64,000 nt of DNA from Rhodeus uyekii (lineage: Eukaryota > Chordata > Actinopteri > Cypriniformes > Acheilognathidae), in the NCBI GenBank assembly GCA_037043235.1, contig JAWRVZ010000003.1, positions 11,087,001 through 11,151,000 of the forward strand, given 5' to 3'. Below the pieces are notes generated by a model, which saw nothing but the letters and a program-made list of their open reading frames with translations, made no database searches and had not been told where the DNA came from. Both the position numbers and the translations under genes were made by a program. Positions 25,201 to 38,400 of the stretch are shown here, piece after piece (position 1 is the first letter of the stretch; the number at the start of each line of letters is the position of its first letter).

Positions 25201-25452
25201 TGAGCTGCCAATATCCTACAATGACTCCAGTGTTATTACAGCCTTGAGCTGTGAAGCGCCAAACGTAAAACAATCCATGCAAGATAGATAAATAAACACT
25301 GAAAAATCAGTGATTTATATTTTGACTACCATTTAATGTTGAAAATATAAGATTCTTATATTTTTAAAATCTAAATACTTAGAAATGAAGTATATTGATC
25401 AAAATAAGCATTACATATATATACGTACTGTACACACACACACACACACACA

Positions 25453-26130
25453 CGTGTGAAAAAGTGTTGGCCCCCTTCATGATTTCATATTTTTATTGCA
25501 TGTTTGTCACACTTAAATGTTTGAGAACATTTTTTTAATTAGTCAAAGATAACACAAAATGCCATTTTTAAACGAAGATTGTAATTAAGGGAAAACTAAA
25601 TCCAAACCTACATGGCCCTTAGTGAAAAAGTGATTTGAGAACATGGAAAAGTGGTGAACCTTCCCAGGAGTTGCCAGCTGACCAAAATCACCTCAAAAGT
25701 TTTGGAAGGTGTGTGTCCCATTACATCTGGCATAAAAGTAACACTGTATTTCAGAAAAGAACATCATACCAATAGTAAAATATGGTGGTGGTAGTGTGAC
25801 GGTCTGGGGCTGTTGGAACCGGAAGACTTGCTGTGATAAATGGATCCATGAATTCTGCTGTCTACCAAAAAATCCTGAAGGAGAATGTTCGTGTTCATGT
25901 TCGTGACCTCAAGCTGAAGCGAACTTGTATTCTACAGCAGGACAATGATCCAAAACACACCAGCAAGTTCACCTCTGAACGGCTTAAGAAAAACAAAATG
26001 AAAACTTTGGAGAAGCCTAGTCAAAGTCCAGACCTGCATCCTATTGAGATGCTGTGCATGACCTTAAAAAGGCAGTTTTCCATAATCTGGAAAACAACAC
26101 TATGGAAGTCAAAGAGGTCATCAACTGTTT
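25453..26130 (+). mobile_element. Tc1-like transposon relic upstream of PARVA
   Basis: It begins GTGTGAAAAAGTGTTGGCCC next to a CA repeat. The segment 25833-26147 still reads as C-terminal transposase: CILQQDNDPKHTSK (second catalytic Asp) and SQSPDLHPIEMLCMTLKR (the DxNPIE motif). The N-terminal half is lost. It occupies most of the gap between MICAL2 and PARVA. Confidence 0.85.
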
Positions 26131-26253
26131 GGTTATCCATATTCTAAATATCTTCTCTTGTCTTCAACAGAAGAAAGAAATTCAGACAGGTTTGGAGCAA
26201 CTTGAGGGTGACTAAATGACAGAACTTTTTTGGGGGGTGAACTATCCCTTTAA
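26131..26253 (-). mobile_element. MITE fragment with TTTTGGGTGAACT-type end
   Basis: It ends GGGGGGTGAACTATCCCTTT, the same terminal motif as the 39689-39908 element. It is preceded by text typical of that family (CAACTTGAGGGTGACTAAAT). Only one end is present, and it abuts the Tc1 relic. Confidence 0.6.
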
Positions 26254-26289
26254 ATATTCTTACAAATATTTTTTGAAGAGGAAAGAAGA

Positions 26290-26844
26290 GTCCACTCATT
26301 ATTTTTACATTTATTAAATAAATTACACAAGGCCACAGACAGACAAGAATAAAACAATTTCTGTACATTGTCTTTATCACTTCTTAATTATTGAAACAAT
26401 GACATTTGGTTTAACTACAGAAATAGCTGCAATTTAAGGTCACTTAAGATATCTTGTTCATTGCAAGAAGGAAACAAACACCTAACAGACACACTTGATC
26501 GCTGCCATTAAACTTTGGTTTCTATTGCAACATTCACTGATGAAAAGAGCAAACATTCATAAAGAATTTTAATAAAACAGGAAGATAAATCAAACAAGCC
26601 CAATAAAAATTACATTATATAAATAGCATTGCACCAGTGTGAATAAAAAGTGTATTCAGTCCTCTCACCCCAGCATCTTTAAAAACATCTTCAGTTCGTA
26701 AAGAGGCACTTATTTGGTTTTTGCTTCTTTTTTTTTGAAGAACACAAAAGGCAGCATTAAGTTGGGTTTGATTAAACAAGTGCATTAAGTTCAGGATCTT
26801 CAAATACGTCTCTCTCAGTCTAAAGTAGGTCTTTTTGCAGGTCT
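26290..26844 (-). other. mical2: probable 3' UTR of long MICAL2 transcript
   Basis: This sequence follows the long-form stop codon. The first AATAAA on the minus strand is at 26310-26315, which gives a 3' UTR of about 550 nt. It ends just before the MITE fragment and Tc1-like relic at 25450-26253. Only about 1.3 kb then separates it from the PARVA start codon. Confidence 0.45.
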
Positions 26845-29800
26845 TTAGGTCCAGTGGAACTGATAACCTCTGGACAGGATCATGCTCTCCAGGTCTCGGT
26901 CCTCCGCTTTCTCCTTCAGCCGCTGCTCCTCCAGCAGACTCACCAGTTTGTCTCTTTTCTCCACCACCTTCATGATCTCCACCAGCAGGTTCTGCTCCTC
27001 CGCCAGCTCACTCGCACTCTTCTTGCAGTCTGGATATGGAGGGAATACAAAGACAGGCCTATCATCAAGAATCAAGTAAAATATTGTCCACAAAACATAA
27101 CATTTTCCCCATGCAACAAGGTTTAATCGTACATCATGTATACTGTATGATAGCCATAATTATTACACAAAGACAGCTCTGTGTTCTGTGGCTTAACGCT
27201 GGATGGGTCTCAGAGGTAAACGGGGAGCTTCACCACCAAGAAGAACTAAAATAAATGTGTTTTCTGGAGGTTGAGGGACCAACCATTGACTTGCAAATGA
27301 AGACACTATACCCTTCCTCTGCAGATATCAACTCTTGTTCACAAGTCACCACTTATATTTTCAGTCTAACAAACAATATTCAGGAAGTTGGTCCACAGAC
27401 CTAAATGTTTTCACATTTAATGTGGAATCTACATCTAAAGATGACAACCTTCTACAACCATTACATCACTTCTTATGTTGGTCTATATCAGTGGTTCTCA
27501 AATAGTGGGGCGATGCCAGGGGGGTAAATGATGCGAAATGTTTACTTCTTCCTAGGGGGGCGCGACAGAAAATAATTGAGAAGCACTGGTCTATATCAAC
27601 ATTAACGCTGTCTGGAATAATTGAACTTGTTTCAAAATGTTATGCTCTCCAAGGCTGCATTTATGTGATTGAAAATACAGTAAAAATATCATTAAATATT
27701 ATTAAACTTAAAATAATTATTTTCTATTGTAATGCATTTTATAATGTAATTTATTCCAGTGATGCAAAGCTGTATTTTCAGCATCATTCTTCCAGTCTTC
27801 AGTGTCACATGATCCTTCAGAAATCATTCTAATATGATGATTTACTGCTCAAGAAACATTTTATATTATCATTAAATGTTGAAAAACGTTCAAGCTAAAA
27901 TATTATTTGAAGAAACTGTGATAATTAGCCATTTCAAAAGTTTGGGTTGAGTTTAAAAATAATGATAATAATAAATTAATACTTTTAATCAGCAATAATG
28001 CATTCAATTGATCAAAAATGACTATAAAAGACACTTTCTATTTCAAATAAATACTGTTCTTTTAAAGGTTATTCATCAAAGACTCCTGAAAACAATTTTG
28101 CAGTTTCCACAAAAATAATGTTTTCAACATTGATAATAGTAAGAACTATTATTAACCATTTATCATAAATAATAACTGAGCAGCAAATCATCATATTAGA
28201 ATGATTTCTGAAGGATCATGTGACACTGAAGCTGAAAATTCAGTTTTGCCATCATGGAAATAAAATTACATTTTAATATATTTACTACTACATTTACAGC
28301 ATTGCATCACATTGAATCAGATCTTGCTTTCCCTGGGCTCGAAACCCATGACCTTGACGTTGTAAACACCAATGCTCTACTGATTGAGCAACAGGAAAGC
28401 ATATAATATTCATCAATGATGAGACTTCATTAAGAGACTTCTTTCAAAAACATAAATTCTTAATTATTCCAAACTTTTAACCTGTAGTGTACTGTATTTA
28501 TTGTTTCAAACCCACCTTCAGTGTCCATTCGCCGTCTCAGGTCTTGCTGTAGCCGACTTTGAGTGTCCTCAAACTCCAGTTCTTGAGCACTACGGACAAG
28601 AACATGCATAAAACATACAGAAACACTAATAATAACTCAATAACAATAACTTACAAGAGTACTTACAAGATCATTAGTTCAGACTCATATCTGGACAGTT
28701 TGTTCTTCTCCAGAACCAGTTTGAACCAGGTTTGTAGTAGCGCAGTCTCATCTGTGGAGTCGTCATCTATGAACACGAGATAACAAATATAACTTTGAGG
28801 TTGTAAAATATTAATTTCACAGCTTTTTAGTCAATTTCCATAACTTTTCCAGTCATTAAGTTGGCTTGAGAAATCCAATGCTAATGCTAATAGAGAATGC
28901 TAATAAACTTAATATTATTGTCCTAAAAATGGCGATCAAAGCCTGGAAAAATCCCATTTAGCCAATGCAAACTTACATTGCATTTAAGAAACACATTGAA
29001 TCAGTTCTTGCTTTCCCTGGGATCGAAACACATGACCTTGGCGTTGTTAGCGCCAATGCTCAACTGATTGAGCTACAGGAAAGCTGTATGTTCAGAATGA
29101 GCCAAGAGCGTTCAAAGACCAACTGTCAAAATTCAAAGCTAAACACAAAAGCTTGCACTTCCTGTTTCCTGTTTCATTCCCTTCATATTTCATGGTAACT
29201 TGCATAGGGATTTTGTATTGAACATAACTGCATCACAATACTGTACACTCAAGGGGAAGGCTCTTATTACCCAGGCAACCAATGAGTGTCTCAGGGTCAC
29301 TATGAAGCTGTCAAGCCACACCCTAACAACCATTTAGAGCACCATAGCAACCGATCCTATAGACTTCCATTGAAAGAGATCAAATTCTCTGTCACAGAAA
29401 CATGAAGCTGGGCTCATTTAACACGGGGCAGCAAACTGCCAATCACCAATAATCCTCAACACTTCTTAACCACGCCCTAGCAACCATTGCTGAGCACCCT
29501 AGCAACCAAATGCAAAGAGAGATATCTTCAGTTCTGAATGTCGTAAAAGCATTGTGGTTGGTTTATATTATTCATACTGACAAGCAGCCTTTGGAATTAA
29601 ATCACTGGCGGCTGCCACACCACTCCCTAGCAACCAAACGCAAAGCGAGATATCTTCAGTTCTGAATGTCGTAGAGGCGTTGTGGTTGGTTTATATCAAA
29701 ATATAAAAAGTTTCTGGTCCAACGTTCTCAAGCCAACTTCTAAAGTTTATCTTGACTAACTTTATTCTCTAGTTTGCGATTACTGGACAATTTTCTTTTA

Positions 29801-31194
29801 CACACAATAAAAGTTAACTTATATGGTTAAATCAAGTTATAGCGTGTAAATATAAATATATATATATATATATATTCAACTTTTTCATGATTTTTTAAGG
29901 CATGGAAAACACTTAATTCCTTGATATTTACAGATTTTCTGTGACTGTGGAAACCTCATATATGCTCATGAAATCTTTATGGTAAATATTTTAGAATTAT
30001 GTTAAATACTTGTGAGTCAAACAAAAGCCAAATACTACTATTATTGTGCTAATGGTCTCATGTAGTCCCACAATGTCTCTTACATTGACAGTTTCAGAGC
30101 ATTGTTTACTACATACTTCCACTCTCCATCCATTTGGAGGCCGCAAATGTCAGTTAACAAAGAACCTATTCATCAAAAAATGCACATCCCACAGCCCCTC
30201 ATCTTAACACTATTATCCCGACAAAGACACGTAAACATGCCGAACAATGAATTGTGGCAGGTCACAGTGCACCGCAACAAAAGATTCGCCCCCGTGCATT
30301 TATTAATAGAATTCTGCTGCCCTCAATGAAGTCTGTTGATAGAAGACACTGTATCCTTGCTGTTCACTTCATAAAAGGGACGTCTTCTATACCGCCTGCA
30401 TCCTTGTAGCATCCATTGTGAAAGAGAAAGACAGAGGTACTTTGACGAAACAAGGCCAGGATTAAGATGTCACATGACACACTTGAAGCAATAGATTTGC
30501 TTTCTTTAGGCAACAATACTATGGAAACCTTCAACATTACATCTAAAGAATTTGTGCATTTCCTTGTAGTTGCATTTGGTTTCTTAATATCTGACAGTGC
30601 CTGTCAAGGTTTTAGGATGTTAAAAGATGAATTTCTATGAGGATGCAGGAGAAATGGATTTCTAGGAGATGTTAAAATTCAATTTACAGTCCTTATAATT
30701 AGAGCTTAGAGCTTTCAAAATATGATTATAAACTCATTATGCAGCATGTTAAAAGGCTGCTACGATTTGGCTTTTTTTTCCCCTATCGGAGCGACTTGTT
30801 GCCTTTAATAATCCCAATGTAGTTTCACCAAAATAATGAAACATCACATTTTCAGCTCATTTTGGAGGCACTTTTCCCTTTCTTTCCCTATTTACAGAAC
30901 CCATTACCTCTGCAGTCATTTCAATATAATTTTGATTCTAAATGGCCATTTAGTTTGAATGCAAATCACTATTATTTGAATCTCTAATTTTCCGCCTCTA
31001 AAAAAACAATAAGGCAGCAGTTTATTTGCAGGTTGTCTTTGTGTACATGCCATATAGATCCGGGGTTAGTCTTCATGTAGTATTAATGTTGTGAAGGGAT
31101 TCAAAATCTTTCTACGGGCAATCAAATTGCATTGACAATACATACACAATGTATAGCAAATATATCAAAATAAAATATAATGGTACATAATAAT

Positions 31195-31273
<79 letters not shown>

Positions 31274-32440
31274 GCACGCACGCACACATACACACACACA
31301 TATACAGTATATATAAATATAAAAGTACACGTGAAATATTAAAATAAAAGAAAGGTCTTTTTAGTTCTTAGCTTGTCATTATCAAATCAATCTAAGAGAA
31401 ACAGGAAGTCCACACAGTGACACCCTATTAAGTCACTCCCTGCTGACTTCCTGTGCGACGTATAAAATAAACAGGGTAAAACAAAACCAGATGAAATAAT
31501 ATAACAATAGTAATAATATAATAAAAGAATAAGAACAAGTGTATGGAAATAAGGTTGTAAAATCGTATTCGCGAATGCAAAAATATTTCTCAAGTTTGCT
31601 TGATAGGCCAACAGCATTGTGTGCTTCATTTGTGTAGCTGTCAGCAACCGAAATGAAAGTCATAAGTGTCATAACACCCCTTTAAATAATCATATCACCA
31701 TCACAGAGTGAGTGGGTGGGGATGGGGGACATGTAAGGACAATGGGACCGATAATGAGGCACTTTAAATAATATTTTTCCAGATATAATAATGTGTGACT
31801 GTGTTAGAATCTTCCATACCAGTTTCTTCTCTGAGGACTTTCTCCAGCGCCACACCTTTCTCCTCCAGAGCTCTCTGCTTCTCCTCAACTTCCTCAAGTT
31901 GTCTTTGGATTACCTGCCAATCATGCCACACAACCTGAATATACCTCGATTAACTGGAATATTTGCAATTCATATGCATGTTTTTAAAGTAGCCATATTT
32001 CACTGTCAAATATTTGGGAAAATCTCGCAGAAAGAGGATAAATCTGACAAAAAAGATAATTTTTTTTATTCTAAAAATGCAAAAAGAAGTATTAAGCTGA
32101 TCATGGGTTATCACTCCAGCTTGATATTTATTAATTACATTTATAAGTGTGTTTGTGTGTGCATACCTGAGCCCTGTGAAGTCTTTTCAGCTGTTCTCTC
32201 TTGGTTTGTTGGACAGCAGTTTTATCCTTTTTCTTCTGTGAGGTGCCACTGTGGGTCTTTATAGCAAATAATGGAGGGGGAAAAAAAAGAGATGGGCTTT
32301 ATGTTTGAAATTTGTTGATTGCACACACAGAACAGCATTAGTCGTTTATTTAATAGAAGTGATGATTACCGTTTGTGAGTCTAGTTCCTGCTCCTCCTCA
32401 CTGGATGAGTTGGACTCCTGTTGATGTTGCGGAGCAGAAT
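26845..32440 (-). CDS. mical2: MICAL2 C-terminal bMERB (Rab-binding) domain exons
   Basis: Exons: 32370-32440, 32167-32235, 31820-31913, 28667-28766, 28516-28589, 26845-27029. They encode a charged three-helix coiled-coil domain. Landmarks in order: QTKREQLKRLHRAQ, VIQRQLEEVEEKQRALEEKG, LLQTWFKLVLEKNKLSRYES, FAQELEFEDTQSRLQQDL, KKSASELAEEQNLLVEIMKV and the terminal RGYQFHWT before TAA (26845-26847). These match the bMERB/DUF3585 domain of MICAL3, MICAL1 and MICALCL, which binds Rab8-family GTPases. For 32167-32235 the acceptor CTCACAG just before AAGAAAAAG was chosen over an upstream AG because only it keeps the frame. Confidence 0.94.
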
Positions 32441-35400
32441 CTGAGGGTACAAGCCACAATGTTTATATTTTTATCAGTCTATAGCCAAAATAAATAAATA
32501 ATTGCAGATAATAACAACAACAACAACAACAACAAATTCTTCATTATTTTAGGCACATTTCAAGGCACGTTTAAAACTGTGGTCAATTGATCAATTAATA
32601 AATCAAACAATCAACATCAGTTGATAGTAATTCACATTGTTTTTTTTTATATTTTAAGATCATGGCACATTTATAGGTCAAAAATGAGAAAATAAAAAAT
32701 AAATAATATACTATATCAGCTGAAAATCATTCAATAATAATAATAATAAAAACAACAACAACTAAATGTTTATTATTTTAGGTCAAGGTATGGTTAAAAA
32801 ATATTAGTTAATAAATAATGAATAAACATCCAACAACAGCTAATGACGACTAAATAATAATAACAACAAAAATTAACAGTTTTTGTTGTTATTGTTGTTA
32901 TTATTTAGTCGTTATTAGCTGATGTTGGATGGGTTTTATAATTTTAGGTCAAATTATAAATAATCAAATATGGAAAAAATTAAATGCATAAACAATGTAA
33001 ATACTAACAACAACAACAATCATAAGTTTTATAATAGCCTAACCCAAACTTAGTATCACTGCCTTTTTCAAGACAACAGCTTAAAAAAAAAAAAGTAATA
33101 ATGTTATTTTTCTTTTCTAATGTATTTTATGGTATAGAACATAAAGTGAAAATATCTTGAGCTTGTGTTAACCACAGTTAACCAAAAACCCATTGACTTC
33201 AGGATGATAGAATCAGAAGTGCTGAAAGGCTGTTTAACTTCCGGGTTTTGGCATACAATATACGTCCTCCCTGCAGCACTCTTTAGTGTTATGCTGAATA
33301 TGAATGTAAAGCTACGTGAAACAGATATGTGCATTAAGATCCATCGATCCATTGTTTGAAACTACATTTATGAAACTATCACTGTCATCAAAACATTGTG
33401 CTGCCAACAACGTGGTATGAATATTGTTTTGATGCATCCAAGATTAAAGTGCCGTGTTCCGCAGTTACCTGACTATTGCATGCAGGGAATATAATGAAAG
33501 CCAGTGGGAGATTATAACATAAGAGATAACAATGCTGCATATAATAACAATGAAGTTAACACAAGCAGCACATGCTGTACGTCGTGCTGACAGCGGGTGG
33601 CATCATGACTTTAATCTTGAAAATGAAGAGCGTGTGAGAACGAGTGCTGACGTTAATAGTCTAGGGTCAAGAAAAAAGTTAGATTTATTTAAAGCTACAC
33701 TACATAACTCTTGAAAGTCCCTCTACCGATTAAAAAATAAAAATGCATGCATCTTGTGGCAGAATATTGCTTTGGCTCTTCTCTATGCGGATGAATGCGA
33801 TTTGAGGCACCAGGTTTGCAGGTTTTTTTGAGTGATCCATACTCAATTTTTCTTATTGCAACAACAAACTTTCAGCTTCACTCTGCCTTTTTAATCAAAG
33901 GCCCTGGTATTAAGAACATCTAAAATGTTGAGCTTGTCCACTTTCGTCCACTTCCAGAGGTAGTCGAAAACACATTCGACAGGATTGCTTTCGTAGTTTA
34001 GACACTCATGTGGTCAAAACATTACGGGAACCAGACTAACTAGACAAGAAGTTTGGTTTGAAGACAAAGAACAGTCTCTCACTATTCCTTATTTATAAAA
34101 CTCACTCACAAATTTTACATATCCATGATGGCATTGAAGGTTACGTTCAGAAGAGTGAACGTGTTCCTGCAGAACAATCCCTGTGCTTTTCTTTAGCATT
34201 TTAAGTCAAAGCTGCTTTTTAATCTGCAGACAAACCTTAAAAAGATCACTTTAACTTCTAATTACCTTTGCTTCTAAACCTGGAAAGAATGGTCATGATG
34301 TCTTTCTGGTTGTCTCCTACACTCTTATCTGCTCCTTCGTCCCTCTTAATACGCAGGGAGGAGAAGAAATTGAGTTTTCTGGGTGGTAAGGAGGCGATGT
34401 CATCTTTTGTGCCCCTGGGGGTCTTCGAGTTCAGAGACACCTGCTCTAGTAACGCCGTGAGCTCGCTTCCAGTCCTCGCTCTCGACTGACTTTCGTGAGT
34501 GGACATGCTGTGTTCCTCATCCTGGTTGCTCTGATTGCTGCTGACAAACAAGCCACTGAGGTTGAAGGATCCTTCAGACAACGGCCGAGCTTTCATCGGT
34601 CGGTTTCTCCTGAGGACCACAGGGTTGCTGCTCTTGCTGGTGGAGAAGGACTTGCGGAGACTGTTGGCCCACTGCTGGAAGCCGAAGAGTGGAGTAGTGG
34701 GCTCAGGTTGGGTTCGGCTTGGTTTCGGTGGAGCTTCTGGTCCTGGTTGATCGTTTTGAGGATTCGTAGCAGAGCTGTCATGTTGTTGCGCTTCAGGAGT
34801 TGAGGTCTTTCCAGGAGCAGTTAAGTCCCAGTTGAGCAGCTTCTCCTTCTCAGATATAGACAGCGTGAGCTTCTTCTTAGGGCTGAAGGAGTTTGCCTTT
34901 GAGGGAATGGGACTGATTACAGGCTCTGGAGAGGAAGCGATGGGTTCTGAGGTTTCAGGATGAAAATGTGCACGATATAGAGGGATCTTTGGGATCTCAT
35001 TAAGGGCTGGTGAGTTCTTGTCCTCTATTAGAGGGCAGTCAGACTGCGTAGTCTGTGAGGCAGGCTTTGTTGGAGAAGGCTGTGTGAGAAACCACAATCT
35101 TTAACAGCTCATGGATTTTGTAAGTACAGAACAGTGACTATACGGTGTAAAACAAAACAAAAATTTCAATGTACACACTATTTAGGTAATTTAGCCTAAA
35201 CCACCTAACATCTGGATGCAATGACTGATTATTCAAGGACAGATGTTCTGACAGACAAAAGTGAATGTAAATCTATTTACTGGTTCCTGGATCTCCTCAA
35301 AGTCTGAGTCTTCATCTTCATCTTCCTTGTCGAGGGCTTCAGTTTTATCATCTGGTTTTCCACGGTGAAATTTCTTAAGCAGGACGAGGGGCAGCGCTGA

Positions 35401-38400
35401 GTGAGAAAATGGAAGGGGGGGGGGGGGGGTAAAAAAACATGAATAATGGTTAAATAAATAGATAACAATGCTACCTACTTTAAGATCTCTACAGCACCAG
35501 CACAAGTGCTAGATAAATTATTGTTTTTTAATACTAATAATTTCTAGTAATAATAATAATAATAATAATAATAATTATTATTATTATTCAGTAAAATTAG
35601 AAACAATAGTGACATTCATAAAATAAGTAAATCAAATTAATTATTATAATTTATAATACTATTACGTTGTTAAAAATATTATGAGAATAATTCTTATACA
35701 GTACACCATTTTAAAAATTAAAATTAATAACACTGAAATTCAGCATTCAATTTGGTTAGTAAAATTATATGTGAATCTGAAATTTTAAATGATTATTCTT
35801 TAAACTAAATTATGCTACTAACTACATATTGTAGTGCAACAATCTCAAAATCTGCTGAACAGATTGTAATTAATGTCTGTCGTACTAAATAAGCCTGATT
35901 GTTTTTGTATGGTCTCAATCAATAGCTGTGAAACAGAGCAGCAGCGCCCTCTAGAGAAGAGCGTCAGCAAAACAAAAGGGTTTTCTCTCGTCACATTTAC
36001 CATTTCTATACTGCAGCCTACGGAGTTGCTTCAGAGTTTTGCTTCCAGGTCAGCCGTTTATTAAAGAAAACGAGCAGCAATGAAGAACATGTGCTCAGGC
36101 ATGACCAAAAGCTGCATTAGCTTTTATAAATAGAACACGATGCCTGATATTAATCCAGGGAGGATTAACAAACACATGAATTCAGATTAGTGCAAGTGTG
36201 GCAACTCACATCACAGCCACTACAACAAGCAAGGTGACACGGAGGGGGAGAGACTCTTTATTTTGTGCTTTGAGCAGATAAATAACTGATGCATTCAAAC
36301 TCAACTTATGATTCGACACAAGCGCAATGGGAAGGAAAAAAACTTCTGAAGGTTGTCATGAAACACTGGAGGAATGATACTTACAGTTTCGTATTTTCTT
36401 CCTCCAGAGGTTGTTTTTGAAGGTAATTTCTCCTTTGGCAGTGGAGTGTTTCACTGATGAACAGGGGAAACCGAAAGGAAGGCTTAAAGTGACATTGATC
36501 ATTTAATAACCTTAACCTCATTCAAAAGACAGACGGTGAACATGGCGTCCAAAAATCAAGTGTCCACATACATTTTGTGGCCAGTGTAAAAGGCATTAAG
36601 TGAAGTGAGGAAAATATAACAAACACAGAGCTTTTCACTGACCCGTCTGCAGTGGAGAATCAGGACATGCAGGGGCAGAATCTGCAGGATCGGCCTTTTT
36701 AGCTGAATCTTTGACTTCACTACAAAAGTAGATACAATAGTATTTAATATTAATATTAAAAATGTTCACTCTTGATAAAGTGGAGCCGACAACATTTTAT
36801 AGTCTCTTTTCATGGCATATGAAAAGTTTGATTGATAGAAATTCACATTTATAGTGAAAATTAGGAACCAACCTCATGTGTATGAGCTCCGTTGAGTCTG
36901 AGAGGGCCTGCAGCTCCAGACTCTCAGTCGGAGGGCTGGGGTTCGACAAATCCTTGGGCTGATTTGAAGTTCTGGAGTCTGATTCGGCTCCTGTGGGATC
37001 CACGCACACACACACACACATGACAAACTCACCCCTGCTATCATGCGCTCCATGCGGATAAATGTACCTTCAAAATCACCAGCACAACTAATAATAATAC
37101 ATTTCTTAATTTAATAAATACATTTAATTTAATAAATTTATTAATAAATATATTTGTTTATATTTCATTAATTATTATTATAATAAATACCACATAAGTA
37201 ACAAATCACTCATTAATTAATAACTATTACATTCACTGATATTGATGATCATAATTGCTATTACTACAACAACATAGCCTTCAAACCAATTATTAAATAA
37301 ACTTATTAGTTTACGTCATTATTACCAATCAACAATAATAAATAGTTTGTTCATTTACATATTTACTAAAACAATGCAACCTTCAAATCGATTATTAATT
37401 TATTTACTTCTAATTATTAAAATCACCATTATTAAGAGCAATACAAATAAATTACTTTATTAAACTTATATAATCATAATTATTAGGTGGCATTAATAAT
37501 AATAATAAAAATAAGTAGTTATAATACCACATACCCAGAAGAGGAAATTTCTAACTAGCTACAGGCAGACTTTAGCGGATGACTTTATTGAAATGGCGAG
37601 TAAAAGCTGAATTCCTACTTGAATGACCGTATGAGATCATTGAAAACTTTCATTAGATGATGGTATGTGTAAATGCATGCCTTAATGTGAACTAATTTCT
37701 CATCTCTTATTTAATGTCAAACAGACATTATAACCTTGAGACACTCTGCTTATGAACAGCTGTTTTGATTGGTGCTTTTCAATACAGTTTCTATTCTTCA
37801 CTATTTAGCTCTCTTTCCTTCTAATACTCTCCATGACTGTCATTTATATATATTCTGAATACTGCACTCAATACTGAATTTTTTGTGTGCATCAATAAGG
37901 CATGGCAAAAAGTCCCTAAAGAGGTTTTCATTCATTTTTGACCCTGTGAATCTTAAATAATTGTAATTTAGGTTTTAAATGAGCAAAATTCATGAAATTC
38001 ATGAAAATACATGTATATGAATACATTCAATCATTTTAACCCTCATGCTCTGTGTGGGGTGTAAGAGGAGCAAGGACATTTTAAGAGCGTGGTAAATATA
38101 TTTGTGTCAGGATGTAAATGTATTATATTAAACAGAACATGATGGTTAAAAATGATTATTCTGTATCATTTGAATTCCAAATAGGAGGCAGTTCAGGACC
38201 AAAAAGCAGATAAAAGGACAGGATAGAAAAGACCCAAAAGAACCAAGTTGTATAGTGGGACTATACAAGAATTCAGACACTTTTTATATGGGTCTGATGT
38301 ATGTAGCCGGGAATTATATATTTTTTTTTAATTGACGTGGTCGTTCCAATGCTTTAAAAGGTGGAATGTGAAGTTAAAGTGTGGGGGGGAACGAGGAGGG

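Larger units (their letters stand above)
28767..31819. other. mical2: MICAL2 intron between bMERB exons
   Basis: 3.05 kb holding the 28858-29739 transposon with its SINE, a small TA array at about 29848-29875 and the TA/CA microsatellite at 31195. The 30050-31080 part is unique with no repeat or exon that I can recognise. Confidence 0.7.

Noticed and set aside
26854..27254. Plus-strand open frames over the last MICAL2 exon
   Set aside because: Antisense of the bMERB coding exon; Leu/Gln/Ser-rich because of reverse-strand coiled-coil codons.
31112..31330. Cys/Val/Tyr-Ile repetitive open frame
   Set aside because: Direct translation of the TA/CA microsatellite.
33360..34240. Searched for an extra MICAL2 exon between 34266 and 32440
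   Set aside because: The flanking exons already join in phase (AAA-G plus AT) and give a plausible protein; no in-phase candidate with good splice sites was seen.
34268..34803. Plus-strand open frames opposite the 814-nt MICAL2 exon
   Set aside because: They are antisense shadows of the real minus-strand exon, whose frame joins its neighbours in phase.
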